A stretch of DNA of 64,000 nucleotides, taken from Dactylorhiza incarnata. Lineage: Eukaryota; Streptophyta; Magnoliopsida; Asparagales; Orchidaceae. The notes under the pieces were generated by a model. The model worked only from the letters and a program-made list of their open reading frames with translations. It ran no database searches and was not told where the DNA came from. Of this stretch, positions 1-9,501 are shown piece by piece; positions within the stretch are counted from its first letter, which is position 1; each line of letters starts with the position of its first letter. The stretch covers positions 1,984,001-2,048,000 of the forward strand of contig JAWHQI010000263.1 of assembly GCA_033032865.1 (NCBI GenBank), given 5' to 3'. Made by a program: the position numbers and the translations under genes.

Positions 1-1938
1 GTCCCGTGTTAGTTGAGAACCACGCTGAATGTTAACATTGCAAGTGATCCTTCTTGCAATGTTTACTTGTGGTCTATTAACATAAGTAGAATTGAACCAA
101 CAATCTACGGCAAAGTGGCATATTTTGCCGCAACACCAGCAGTCAAAGTTGTTGTACCTTCTCTTAGTATTCTCCTGCTTAACTTTTTGAACGTTAGTTT
201 TGGCAGGAGCATTCCTTCTAGATGAGGATGCCTCATGAGTACAACACACACATGGTTGTGCTTTCTCCTTAAGCTTAGGTGCAACATCATTCACTATTGG
301 TGCTCTCTTAGCACTCGGACCATGAACAAAAGGACCATAGTCTTTCAGATTTATCTCTTGATAAGGTGCTTTGAAAGCACTTTCACCAAGGTTTCGAGGA
401 CGAGTCCACCCCTTATAGTCATTGACAGGCGCAAAATTAATTGGTCGTGTCAAGTGACCATAAGTGCTTTCCACATCGTAGACATTTGTAGGAAAGATAA
501 CTTTCTTGAATGCCACTTGATCTTGATGGGCTTTCCCTTTCTCTTCGGTGGTAGCTTTCTTTACATTCTTATCTTTCTTCTTGGCATGGGTGCCCTTAGA
601 AGAATTACTAGGACCAGCCACATGAACTAATCCATTGCTACCTGCTTTAGCAGAGAATATATCAATGAATGGAAGAATAGTTTTAGGTTGAGAAAACTTT
701 TCAACTAACTTCTTCTCAGAGGCTAGCTGTTCTTCCAGCTCTTTGATACTTTCCTCTCTCAGGACAAGGAGCTCATCCGAGCTTTTGATCTTGTCTTGCA
801 AGACTTGGATTTCCTCTCCGAAAGAAGAAAGTTGTTCAACTTCCTTTCTCAGATTAGATTCCACTTCCTTGAGAGACATGATCTAGTACTTGGCCTGGGT
901 TTTGACTACCTTTCGGCATTTGTCAAAGCTTTTAAGCATGTTAGTATATTGGGTCATGAGTTCTGAGTCATCATCTAAGGGGTAATCCTTTTGCTCAGCT
1001 GAGGCATAATCAGAATCAGATAAGATGGTGTGAGAATTTACCTTTCCGGTATATGGAGGTTCTTCTTCATCATCAGTCATGGCCATCAGCCCGAAGTAGG
1101 CTTCTTCTTCATCACTTGACTTCTCTGAGTCACTGTCGCTTAGAGTTTTGGACTTCTTTGCGACTAGACTTCTTTCAGTCTTCTTTTTCCCGTAGGTGGA
1201 TTTCTTATCTTCTCTCTTTCCACCTTCTTTCTTCTTATGAGGGCAATCGACGATCATGTGCCTTGGCTTATTATAGCAATAACAAACAATGTCAGAAGAA
1301 ACATGTTTATTCGGTTTAGTCTTATACCTGTCATGGTTACTTGAGCCCTTTCTGTGATGATCACCATAATGTCGAGAATGTCTATAGTCTGAGGAAGACG
1401 GCTTGTTCTTCATGTGCCTTCTTTTGCTTAGTAACCTCTTGAATTGACGGGAGATTAGAGAAAATTCCTCATCAGACATTTCGGAGCAGGAGGAGCTAGC
1501 TTCTGATTCTTCTTCATTGTCAGTTTCTTTTTCTCTGATCGGGGACACAACTTTGCTTTTCCTTGTACTTTCAGCCTTCAGTGCCAAGGTCCTTTCCTTG
1601 CTTGAGGCCAGATTCACATCCTCTTGAGCAGATTGGCAGTGAATTAAGTTTTGCATCATCGAATCATCCACTGCACTGGCAATTATGTTCTTCGCATTTT
1701 TGTCCAAGGCAACGATGGTGATCTCATTCTTGGTTAAGTCCCTTATCTTTTAAGGCACCCTTACAGTAGGGTCAATTGTAGAGGCAGTCATAGGCACTTG
1801 AGGGCCTTCTTCCACAACTTGAAAAATTCTCGAATCTGCGGCCTCCATGTAGAATCTCACTCTCTCTTTCCACATGGGGAAATTAGCCTTTGTGCAGATA
1901 TGCAACTTCAGCGTGGAGGATTCCTTGCATCTTTCCAT
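1..1938 (-). pseudogene. Copia (SIRE/Maximus-like) gag, partial, with two in-frame stops
   Basis: Gag of a Ty1/copia element read on the minus strand, starting at the ATG at 1936-1938 just downstream of the primer-binding site. The same frame stays open to the window edge apart from a TAA at 1750-1752 and a TAG at 883-885. The N-terminus has the gag opening with an FPMWKERVRFYMEA-type segment. After the first stop the usual UBN2 core looks deleted, and an acidic, Ser/Lys-rich linker follows. A zinc knuckle at about 1246-1288 has Tyr in place of its second Cys. An intact CX2CX4HX4C knuckle (CWCCGKICHFAVDC) lies at about 101-143. Between them (640-880) is a heptad-like coiled-coil stretch rich in Leu, Glu and Lys. 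Protease and pol would lie to the left, outside the window. The stops make it non-functional as read. The lineage is inferred from LTR length and gag style. Confidence 0.75.
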
Positions 1939-2001
1939 GATTTGCTAGCAACTAGAATGGATAGATCCTGTTCAAGGTGTAAACCTAGAAACGAACAGCG
2001 A

Positions 2002-2016
2002 CCCTCTGATACTAAT
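2002..2016 (-). promoter_or_regulatory. Primer-binding site of the SIRE-like element
   Basis: Read on the minus strand, the base run TAGTATCAGAGG directly follows the CA end of the LTR. It resembles the initiator tRNA-Met site TGGTATCAGAGC of plant copia elements with two mismatches. It fixes the inner end of the LTR at 2017. Confidence 0.6.
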
Positions 2017-2867
2017 TGAAGTATCTAGTTGCCAACCTAAATCACTTAAACGGGGGTGAATAGGTGATAACTGCGTCTTTTGAAGAATTAAAGACTTGAT
2101 GAATTAGAACGCACAGAAAGCAAATCACAAACACAGATAACCTAAGGAATTTATAGTGGTTCCCCGTTCTTGGGTACTCCACTTGCCGGCCTCGCCAATC
2201 TAACACCACAACTAGACTTGACTACTTCACTATAACTCGGATCAAGAATGATCATACAATCTCGGAGTCAACACTCCTAAAATCTCAGAGACAAATCTCC
2301 TACAAACTCAGAGAGAATCTCTCTCTTACAACTCGGAGAATAACTTCTCCTACAACTCGGAGAAAACTTCTCCTACAATCAAATATAATAATAGATTTGA
2401 TACAAAATTATCAAAACATAACCAGATCTGAAAGGCTTGAGAGATCTTCTTCCTTCTTGTGGCTTGAAAAGTTTTGACTTGATGTCGATGAGGAAGAACA
2501 ATAAAAACTCAGATCTGACCTTCTTCGTTTCGATTTGATCCAATAGATGCAGTAGAGGAAGGAGCAACGATCAATCGAACCTATTCTTCCACTGGAGACA
2601 ACTGATTTAGAACAGCAAATCGATCTCCAGCTTTTCCGACAGGAGGCGGCACTTTCTCGTTCTTGGAACAGAAGGAGAGTTAAGGTTTGATCAGAATAGA
2701 ATTAATGAATAAGAATCTTAAGAACGAGAGTCTTATATAATCAAAGGCTTAACGTCATCAATTAAGGTAGAATAAACCTTAAACGAAATCAAAAGAGCCG
2801 TCAGAATAGACATAATAAATTAACGTCCCGTTAAAAAGGATTGAAAAATGATTTCAGGATATGAATA

Positions 2868-3066
2868 AATTTCTCGAGAACAAAAAGGACTTTTCGAGAA
2901 ATAAATGAGCTTCTGAGAAAACAGGATTAAGAACAATAGAATTAATTTCTCGAGAACAAAGTATCTCTCGAGAACTAAATAGGCTTCGGCTTCGAGAAGG
3001 AAATATAGAAGGATTTTACAGGAGAGAAAATCTTCTCGAAAGATAGATAATTTTCTCGAGAAAAGA
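2868..3066. repeat. Cluster of TTCTCGAGAA-type palindromes inside the LTR
   Basis: The 10-bp palindrome TTCTCGAGAA, or one-base variants, recurs about seven times in 200 bp (near 2871, 2893, 2946, 2967, 2991, 3032 and 3052). The spacing is irregular, so this is not a simple tandem repeat. A regulatory role is possible but unproven. Confidence 0.6.
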
Positions 3067-3164
3067 AATGGAGAATCAAAACAACATTGAGTCAATTTGT
3101 CGGCCTCAGAAGATTAGTCGAACTGAGCTCAAAGAAATACTTCATTTTCAACAAAGCAGCGATC

Positions 3165-3640
3165 GACGAAATAATAAGAGTTCGTCGAACGGAGATTAAC
3201 AAAAGGCGATCAAGGAAATCAATTTAAATTTCATCTAAACAGCGGTCGACGAAATTTCGTCACTTCGTCGAACGGAGATCGACGATCAACGAAATTGCTT
3301 TAACTTAGGCAGAACAACGGTCGACTAATCTTCTTCTGTTCGTCGAACGGAGATCGACAAACGCGATCGACGAAAACAACTTCGACTCTGGCGAAACAGC
3401 GGTCGACGAAAACTTCTTCTGTTCATCGAACGGAGATCGACGAACGCGATCGATGAACTACTTTCAGCTTAGGCACAATCGAGATTGACGAAATTTATTC
3501 AGTTCGTCGAACTGAGATCGACGAAAGCTGAACTTAGAGCTTCAGCAAAAAAGAACAACGAATAGAGTTCGACGAAAATACTTTTGTTCGTCGAACTGAG
3601 ATAGACGAACGCACCAACTTTCGTCGAACGCAGAATTACT
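3165..3640. repeat. Interspersed GTCGA...TCGAC hairpin repeat in the LTR
   Basis: The 17-bp core GTCGAACGGAGATCGAC and close variants occur at about 3183, 3266, 3341, 3424, 3504 and 3589, roughly every 75-85 bp. They are joined by sequences such as CAGCGGTCGACGAAA. Each core can form a 5-bp stem, GTCGA with TCGAC. The array lies in the outer half of the 5' LTR. Confidence 0.65.
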
Positions 3641-3950
3641 TAGAAAAATTTTGTTTCTTCCTTGAACACAGAACAACAACACCTTCCTTTAGCTCTTCCT
3701 TTGTGTTTGAATAAAAAGTACATCCCAATAGAGAGATTTCACATGAGTCAACACCTTGGTTCATACAATGAGGAATTACATTGCATAGGCCTGTGTTTGA
3801 TGACTCATTGAAACCTGACATTGATTTGTACTTAGCCATTTAAAACCTGCAAACACATTACTAGAGAGCAACATCAAATACAAACTCAATTCAACTTAGT
3901 TCAAGGGGACTTCTTCAAATCAAGGTAATTGTGGATACAATTCCCAACAT

Positions 3951-4730
3951 GTTACATGTGGTCAGGCGACAACATTTGCAGTTCTGTTCTCTGTTCGCGG
4001 GTAGCTTCTGTGATTATGCGACCGTGCGGCCAGGCGACCAAGAAGTGTGATCAGATTATTTTTAAGCAGCTCAATAAGTCAGCAACTCGCGCAGTCTGAG
4101 TTGGCGGTCTGGCAGGTAGCAGGTTGGCGACCTGTGCTGTTTGCACGGTCTCAGTGGTTGCGTGCGGTCTGACCATTTCCGCGGCCTCTGGCGGTCTTAT
4201 TTTTTACTATTCACTAATTGTTTGTTTGTCTCTGTTGTCTCTCCTTGTATTCTGATGAATCATGTCTCGTCATGTATGTCTCGCATTGTAAAGAGATAGA
4301 TTAATTCAAGATCATTTTTTGTTCTTCTATTGTTGCTGGTTACTTAACTTGGAATGGTTGTAGTGTTCATGCGCTTGGTTCCCGCTTCTTAGATTCTTTA
4401 CTTTGGTATCTGAGCTGAAATTTATCTCTAGATACTAGAGCTAGAAAAATTTCAACAAGTTCTTGAAGAAGTTGTTTAGTCTAGCACATTGCTAGATAGG
4501 TGTGAGGGGCAGTGGACTACCTCTTGACACATTGTCTTGATGGGAACCATTATAAATTTCTGTGTGCTTTTTTTGCTTGATTGTGTTGTGGTGTGCTAGA
4601 TATTTAAATTGCAGAATAATTTTTGAAAATACCTAATCACCCCTCACTAGGTATTATTATAGAAAACCCAACCCTTTCACTAGTATGTTTCTAAAGTGAA
4701 TTGGCGTGTACTCCCTCCTCCACTCATGTT
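3951..4730 (+). mobile_element. Degraded LTR-retrotransposon remnant (LTR end and leader)
   Basis: Flanking DNA beside the SIRE-like LTR. It starts TGTTACATG and carries a primer-site-like TTGGTATCTGAGCTG near 4403, followed by a leader-like stretch with a TCACCCCTCACTAGG motif near 4640 that recalls plant copia leaders. No coding sequence remains. The identification rests on the primer-site motif only. Confidence 0.35.
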
Positions 4731-5354
4731 GGATCATGAATAAAATCCAGAAATTTAAGTGAGATCCAACAAGCTAGGATAAGCTCATCTTCCTCCGCTG
4801 TTTTCTCCTTCACTGCCACCCTCTCCCTTCCTTCGGTTAATTAAATTTTTTTCTTTTTGACGAAAGCAGAGCATGGGATCCAGGTCGCTGACATGATGCT
4901 AAGGTCCGACGCTACGTTCCCCCTTCTTTTCCACTCTCTGGCTTTGACCGATTTCTTGGTAGTTCTGTCATACCCTTCTTTTCTGCATTCTTATTCTTCA
5001 ATCATATAAAAAAATGTAGAGAAAAAAAATCCAATCCTCTTGCACTACAAATTGAAATAGCGGCCTCTTCAGAACTTAAATCCCCTCAGATAGAATGCAT
5101 TACTTGATTTTTATGTTGTCTTGCAAAATCATTCAAACCAAAATTATGTTTCAGACGGTATAATGTACTTATTTGTGAGAAATTTTCTTCAATCTTTGGT
5201 TTTCCAAGTTCATACGTATCCATTTACATCTTTGACAAACATCAGCTGAAATTACCGTCAACTTATGTTAATTTTAATCCATACTCCACTCACTAACCCG
5301 AAAATCCTACTCCACTTCATTGAACCCGGAAACCCTACTCCATTCATGTGTTAT
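4731..5354. other. No gene seen; AT-rich intergenic DNA
   Basis: AT-rich sequence with a short CT-rich patch near 4785-4840. I see no convincing ORF, RNA gene or repeat. The last five bases (5350-5354, GTTAT) are the left copy of the target duplication of the adjoining composite. Confidence 0.6.
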
Positions 5355-5840
5355 TGTAACGCCCCGGCCCCTTGGGCTTTATCTGGGTGTGCCCGAAGCA
5401 CAGTACGTTATCGGGCTGCAGCCCAAGCACCCAACCCCTCTCCAACCCACTGACGAGTTGTTGGTGGCCACAACTTCCCATTTGATGAGAAGTGATCCAG
5501 TTAAGCGCCCCTACGAGGACTTCCCAGGAGATCACCCATCCCGAAATTGCTCCCATCCGAGCACGATTAACTATAAAGATCTTTCACTTCTCAACACCAA
5601 TTGAGCAAGTGAAAGATCTTTATAGTTAAGCGTGCTCGGATGGGAGCAATTTCGGGATGGGTGACCTCCTGGAAAGTCCTCGTAGGGCGCTTAACTGGAT
5701 CACTTCTCATCAAATGGGAGGATGTGGCCACCAACAACTCGCTAGTGGGATAGAGAGGGGTTGGGTGCTTGGGCTGTAACACGATAACGTATTGTGCTTC
5801 GGGCACACCCAGATAAAGCCCAAGGGGTCGGGGCGTCACA
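5355..5840. repeat. Unit 1: A-A' palindrome with 5S-like arms
   Basis: Arms of about 235 bp (5355-5589 and 5607-5840) are close to perfect reverse complements around a 17-nt centre. 5S-like sequence lies at 5506-5573 on the minus strand and 5624-5690 on the plus strand. In A-type arms the part after box A diverges from 5S (GAGCAATTTCGGGATGGG instead of GAGTAGTAC then GGATGGG). The ends are TGTAACGCCCC and GGGGCGTCACA. A transcript through the unit would fold into one long hairpin. Confidence 0.8.
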
Positions 5841-5860
5841 ATAAAAATTGCACTTTTTAT

Positions 5861-6434
5861 TGTAACGACCCAGAAGACAACGTCCGATCGGGACATCGTC
5901 CACTGATCTAGCCTCGCTACCGGGCTGCAGCCCAAGCACCCCAACCCCTCTCCAGCCCAATGACGGGTTGTTGGTGGCCATAGCCTCCCTTCGATGAGGC
6001 AAACTCGATAGTTAAGTGTGCATCATGGGGACTTCCCAGGAGGTCACCCATCCTGGTACTATTCCAGCCTGAGCACGCTTAACTATGAAGTTCTTCCACT
6101 TCTCATCACCAATTAAGCCAGGAGGTCACCCATCCCGGTACTACTTCAGCCCGAGAACGCTCAATTGGTGATGAAAAGTGGAAGAACTCCATAGTTAAGC
6201 GTGCTCGGGCTGGAGTAGTACCAGGATGGGTGATCTCCTGGGAAGTCCCTGTGTTGCACACTTAACTATCGAGTTTGCCTCATCGAAGGGAGGCTGTGTC
6301 CACCAAAAACCCGCCAGTGGGCTGGAAAGGGGTTGGGTGCTTGGATTGCAGCCCGGTAGCGAGGCCAGTTGAGGCTAGATCGGTGGATGCACTGGACGGT
6401 GTCCCGATCGGACGTCGGCTTCTGGGTCGTTACA
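5861..6434. repeat. Unit 2: B-B' palindrome with an extra 5S fragment at its centre
   Basis: Starts TGTAACGACCC and ends GGGTCGTTACA. 5S-like sequence lies at 6018-6094 (minus) and 6183-6258 (plus). The plus copy is the best match in the window, running from AGAACTCC through box A, GGAGTAGTACC and box C to AGTCC. A further antisense fragment at 6118-6160 (box C to the GAGTAGTACC region) lies at the centre, so this unit is about 50-90 bp longer than the others. Confidence 0.8.
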
Positions 6435-6454
6435 ATAAAAAGTGCACTTTTTAA

Positions 6455-6979
6455 TGTAACGCCCCGCCCCCTTAGGCTTTATCTGGGTGTGCCCGAAGCA
6501 CAGTACGTTACCGGGTTGCAGCCCAAGCACCCCAACCCCTCTCCAGCCCTCTGGCGGGTTGTTGGTGGCCACAACCTCCCATTTGATGAGAAAAGATCCA
6601 GTTAAGCGCCACTACGAGGACTTCCCAGGAGGTCACCCATCCCGAAATTACTCCCATCCGAGCACGCTTAACTATAAAGATCTTTCACTTCTCAATACCA
6701 ATGGAGCTGCAGGTCAATTGGTGATGAGAAGTGAAAAAACTCCATAGTTAAGCGTGCTCGGGTTGGAGTAGTACTGGGATGGGTGACCTCCTGAGAAGTC
6801 CCCGTGGTGCATGTTTGACTATCGAGTTTGCCTCATCAAAGAGAGTCTGTGGCCACCAACAACCCGCCAGCATGGCTGGAGAGGGGTTGGGGTGCTTGGG
6901 CTGCAGCCCGGTAACGAGGCCAGTTGAGGCTAATTGGTGGACATTGTCCCGATCGGATGTCGGCTTCTGGGTCGTTACA
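6455..6979. repeat. Unit 3: mosaic A-B' palindrome
   Basis: The left arm matches unit 1 (TGTAACGCCCC start, 5S-like at 6606-6673 minus, A-type CCGAAATTACTCC). The right arm matches unit 2 (5S-like at 6736-6812 plus, B-type GGAGTAGTACTGGGATGGG, end GGGTCGTTACA). The arms still pair over most of their length because A and B are related. The centre (about 6690-6725) holds CCAATGGAGCTGCAGGTCAATTGG. Confidence 0.75.
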
Positions 6980-6984
6980 GTTAT

Positions 6985-7116
6985 ACTCATGTTAATTCCC
7001 AATATGCATGCGGGCGCAGCCGCTTGAATGCGGGCACAACCCACTTTAATGTGGGCGCAGCTCAGCCCGTAGCGATGCATCGAGCACGGGCAATGTTCGA
7101 AGATGCTAGTATATAT
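6985..7116 (+). repeat. GC-rich tail resembling a Helitron 3' end
   Basis: Repeats of GCGGGCGCAGCC-like blocks are followed by CATCGAGCACGGGC, a decayed hairpin, and GATGCTAGT just before a TA run. The closing segment is related to the end of the array at 8799-9034. Helitrons typically end with a hairpin and CTRR before T. No Rep/helicase is present, so this is a weak call. Confidence 0.3.
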
Positions 7117-8019
7117 ATAAAATCAGACTGAAATCAGAGAGAAGCCGGATGAGAGATAATCTAAAATGTGAGAAATTTTGGAAGAAGACGGAAATCTGGG
7201 AGAAGATCGAAAGAAAGTTGAAATGAAAACGAAAAAAAAGCAGAAATGGAGAACGAAAATAGAAACGAAAAACGAAAATGATAACGTACCAACAAACCGA
7301 TGAGGGACTGACCTCGAGTGAGTAGAGATGTCTATCGTTGGAGTTCTACATTGAGGATTCATGTTGCCGAAATCGAGGAGGAGAATGAAACCTAAAATGA
7401 AGTCAAAACAGAAATGAAGAACATAAAAAAAAATCAAAAATGTAAACAAATCGAGCAGAAAGAACTGTCGTTGGAGTTCTACACTGAGGATCCTGATTGG
7501 TGCTTCGACGATAGAAGATCCGCACGGAGAGGGACAAAGAATCGCTCGTTGGTGTGGAGTGCCTCCACCTTCGGTGGGGATAGGGTATCGGGAAGCAGGG
7601 AGTGCGAGGGGCTGGGATTGGGAAGGAGGATGCGGCGTGGGTTTCCTTTTTTCAATGGTTGCGGGATTTTAGTAGAGTAGGTATAGGTTTTGCCTCATAA
7701 ATCTGACGGTTGCTATATTTTGTAGGCATATCTAGTGATCCATGTTTTTTTGGGTAATTTTATACTCATTATATTCGCAGTCCAATACAATTTCTTTTTA
7801 AAATAATATATATATATATCTTAACTACATATAAGGAAGTATGGAATTTAGGAATTCTGGAGTTGATTGGAAGCTTCTGGGCTGTCCAATCTTGGTTCGT
7901 GTATTCCACCACCGTCCGATCATACGAACCCTCTCTCTCCACTTTTTCATAGGGCTCCTAAACCAACTGCAGACTATGAAATTACCTTTTTACCCCTACA
8001 CGGCCAAAATATTCTAGGT
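7117..8019. other. No gene seen; purine-rich stretch and short direct repeat
   Basis: 7130-7460 is strongly purine-rich on the plus strand (GAAAACGAAAA-type runs). A 30-bp block around CGTTGGAGTTCTACA occurs twice (about 7334 and 7469). Short ORFs here have no recognisable domain and I do not call them. The rest is ordinary AT-rich DNA. Confidence 0.5.
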
Positions 8020-8053
8020 TAACGCGGGGTGGGTCGGGTGCGGGTGCGCGCGG

Positions 8054-8159
8054 ACGCGGGCTGGTGCGATCAGGGTCGGGTGCGCGCGGACGGGTGTTCT
8101 GAACTTACGCGGGCTGGTGCGATCAGGGTCGGGTGCGCGCGGACGGGTGTTCTAAACTT
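8054..8159 (+). repeat. 53-bp GC-rich direct repeat, two copies
   Basis: The block starting ACGCGGGCTGGTGCG and ending GGGTGTTCT[G/A]AACTT occurs at 8054-8106 and 8107-8159 with essentially one difference. It abuts the inverted repeat at 8150-8392. GTGCGGGTGCGC-type sequence recurs inverted at 8400-8580, so it may be part of the same larger element. Confidence 0.7.
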
Positions 8160-8392
8160 TTCGAACATTCAGCGGGCCTCCGCTTTATGAAGAGCGGACT
8201 CCCGCTTTTTTTCGCGATGTGGGACTAATGAAGTCGCACATCACGCGGGCGCGGCCATTGGATCGGCCATTGGTTTGATCCAATGGCCGCGCCCGCGCGA
8301 TGTGGGACTTCATTAGTCCCACATCGCGCAATACATCGGGGCTCCGCTCTTCATAAAGTCGAGCCCCGTTGAATTGTCGAATAGCTCTGAAC
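8150..8392. repeat. Long inverted repeat (foldback/MITE-like)
   Basis: Arms at about 8174-8264 and 8277-8364 are near-perfect reverse complements around a 12-nt loop (GGCCATTGGTTT). Weaker pairing extends outward to 8150 and 8392. Within each arm the sequence CGATGTGGGACT...AGTCCCACATCG is itself palindromic, so hairpins are nested. I see no transposase and no clear target duplication. A long-TIR DNA transposon derivative is the likeliest class. Confidence 0.7.
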
Positions 8393-8798
8393 CCTCCTGC
8401 ACCACCCGACCGCGCCCGAGCGCACCCGACCCGCCGGTGCGCACCCGCACCGCACCCGATCCCCGCCCGCGCGCACCCGCACCCAACCCAGCTCGCTCCC
8501 GACCCCAACCACCTGCACGCCCTGCGACCCCCTCGCTCGCACCCGCACCTGACCCAGCCTGACGGACCCCCTGTCCCGCTGCACTCACCCCTTTGTTCAT
8601 TGTTTTATTTTTTTTATTTGTAATAAACTATGAGTCGCTGGCGGGTAGGGCCGTAGGTCCGTGTCGTTCGATATCTATATTAAATAAGGAAACAACCAGC
8701 TGCTACAGTACCCCCCTGGATCACTCACCGTTTTGCCGGGGGAGGGAGAAGTCCGTCGGCGGCCGGGTGCTTCGCCGGGCCCGCCGGGTTAGGGCGGA
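8393..8798. other. C-rich then ordinary sequence, no gene seen
   Basis: 8395-8580 is very C-rich on the plus strand and resembles the reverse complement of the G-rich repeat at 8020-8159. This suggests that 8020-8580 is one degraded element with long inverted ends. Long ORFs on both strands here come from base composition. 8581-8798 shows nothing further. Confidence 0.45.
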
Positions 8799-9034
8799 GC
8801 CCGCCCGAGAGCATCGAGCACGGGCGTAGCGGGCGGAGCCCGCCGGGGGCGGGCGGAGCCCACCTAGATGCGGCTGAAGGCCGCCCGAGAGCATCGAGCA
8901 CGGGCGTAGCGGGCGGAGCCCGTCGGGGGCGGGCGGAGCCCGTCGGGGGCGGGCGGAGCCCGCCTAGATGCGGCCGAAGGCCGCCCGAGAGCATCGAGCA
9001 CGGGCGTAGCCCGTGCGAAGACGCTCGTATATAT
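8799..9034 (+). repeat. GC-rich tandem array ending in a Helitron-like hairpin
   Basis: A unit of 80-100 bp that begins with GCCCGAGAGCATCGAGCACG and contains GCGGGCGGAGCCCG is repeated from 8799, 8881 and 8981; the last copy is short. The last copy forms a clean hairpin GCACGGGC-GTA-GCCCGTGC (8998-9016) followed after a few bases by CGCTCGT and a TA run. This spacing is Helitron-like, although the final CTCG is not the canonical CTRR. Confidence 0.5.
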
Positions 9035-9075
9035 TAAACTAATAATGAGATACTGGACAGAAAATTTCTCCGAAA

Positions 9076-9494
9076 ATATTAAAAATATATATAGGTTTAT
9101 AATGGCCTATCCTTGACCTCCTCTTCCGCTTGAATCGGTCATCACTCCAATGGATATCTGTTTCCTCCGCTTTCCCGCCCCAATTCCCAACCACCTCCAC
9201 CTCCACCGCCAACGATGCTTTCCGGCCACCATCCCTCATTGCTCCACATCCAATGCGACACCTCCCCCCACCCCGGACCCCCTCCCCCCAACCCCCGTCG
9301 TGCTCGAACTCCGCCGGAAGGCCACCCTCCTCCGCGAGGGCAGCGGCGCCGCCGTTTCCATCCCAGAGCCGCCCAACTACGAGATCGGGTGGAAGCGCAC
9401 CAAGGAGATCAAGAACGAGAAGTCCAAGGGATGGCCCATCGCCGACATAGTCGAAAAGCTCGAGGGCCTCATGGGCCGCCAGTTCGGCTCCTAA
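9076..9494 (+). pseudogene. 5' fragment duplicate of the gene at 16293-16877
   Basis: About 417 bp (9076-9492) repeat the 5' flank and first ~113 codons of the gene at 16293 with roughly ten differences. The coding part starts at 9150. The match stops abruptly after the codons for GRQFGS, where a TAA follows at 9492-9494. The rest of the gene is missing and a MULE terminal repeat starts about 8 bp later. It lacks the Glu/Arg-rich C-terminal half of the full copy and is presumably inactive. Confidence 0.75.
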
Positions 9495-9501
9495 CTAGTA
9501 C

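Larger units (their letters stand above)
2017..3950 (-). mobile_element. 5' LTR of SIRE/Maximus-like copia element
   Basis: A 1.93-kb LTR read on the minus strand. It starts TGTTGGGAATTG at 3950 and ends CA at 2017, followed by a tRNA-Met-type primer site and then gag. The length suits the SIRE/Maximus group. No ORF in it looks real. Its body holds two arrays of short palindromes (separate entries). The partner 3' LTR is outside the window, so neither a target duplication nor an age can be read. Confidence 0.7.
5355..6979. mobile_element. Composite 5S-rRNA-derived element: three palindromic units, 5-bp TSD
   Basis: A 1,625-bp block starting TGTAACG and ending CGTTACA, flanked on both sides by GTTAT (5350-5354 and 6980-6984), the size of an LTR-type target duplication. 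It holds three inverted-repeat units (5355-5840, 5861-6434, 6455-6979) separated by two 20-bp AT-rich near-palindromes. Every arm contains 43-77 bp resembling the 3' two-thirds of plant 5S rRNA, including box A (AGTTAAGCGTGCT) and box C (GGATGGGTGACCTCCTGG). Arms have two sequence types, A and B, and the order is A-A', B-B', A-B'. Cassandra TRIM retrotransposons are known to carry 5S-like sequence in their LTRs, so a Cassandra origin is my inference. I see no primer site or polypurine tract between units, and no coding capacity. Confidence 0.75.

Noticed and set aside
5355..6979. Functional 5S rRNA genes
   Set aside because: Each 5S-like segment lacks the first ~40 nt of 5S rRNA and is embedded in palindromic repeat arms; A-type copies also differ inside the promoter region.
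5265..7131. Many short ORFs on both strands in the 5S composite
   Set aside because: Mirror-image frames generated by the palindromes.
8185..8623. Overlapping ORFs on both strands, Arg/Gly/Pro/Ala-rich
   Set aside because: Open frames in extreme GC sequence within an inverted-repeat element; no domain and no consistent frame.
8725..8994. 89-codon minus-strand ORF, Gly/Leu/Arg/Pro repeats
   Set aside because: Translation of the GC-rich tandem array.
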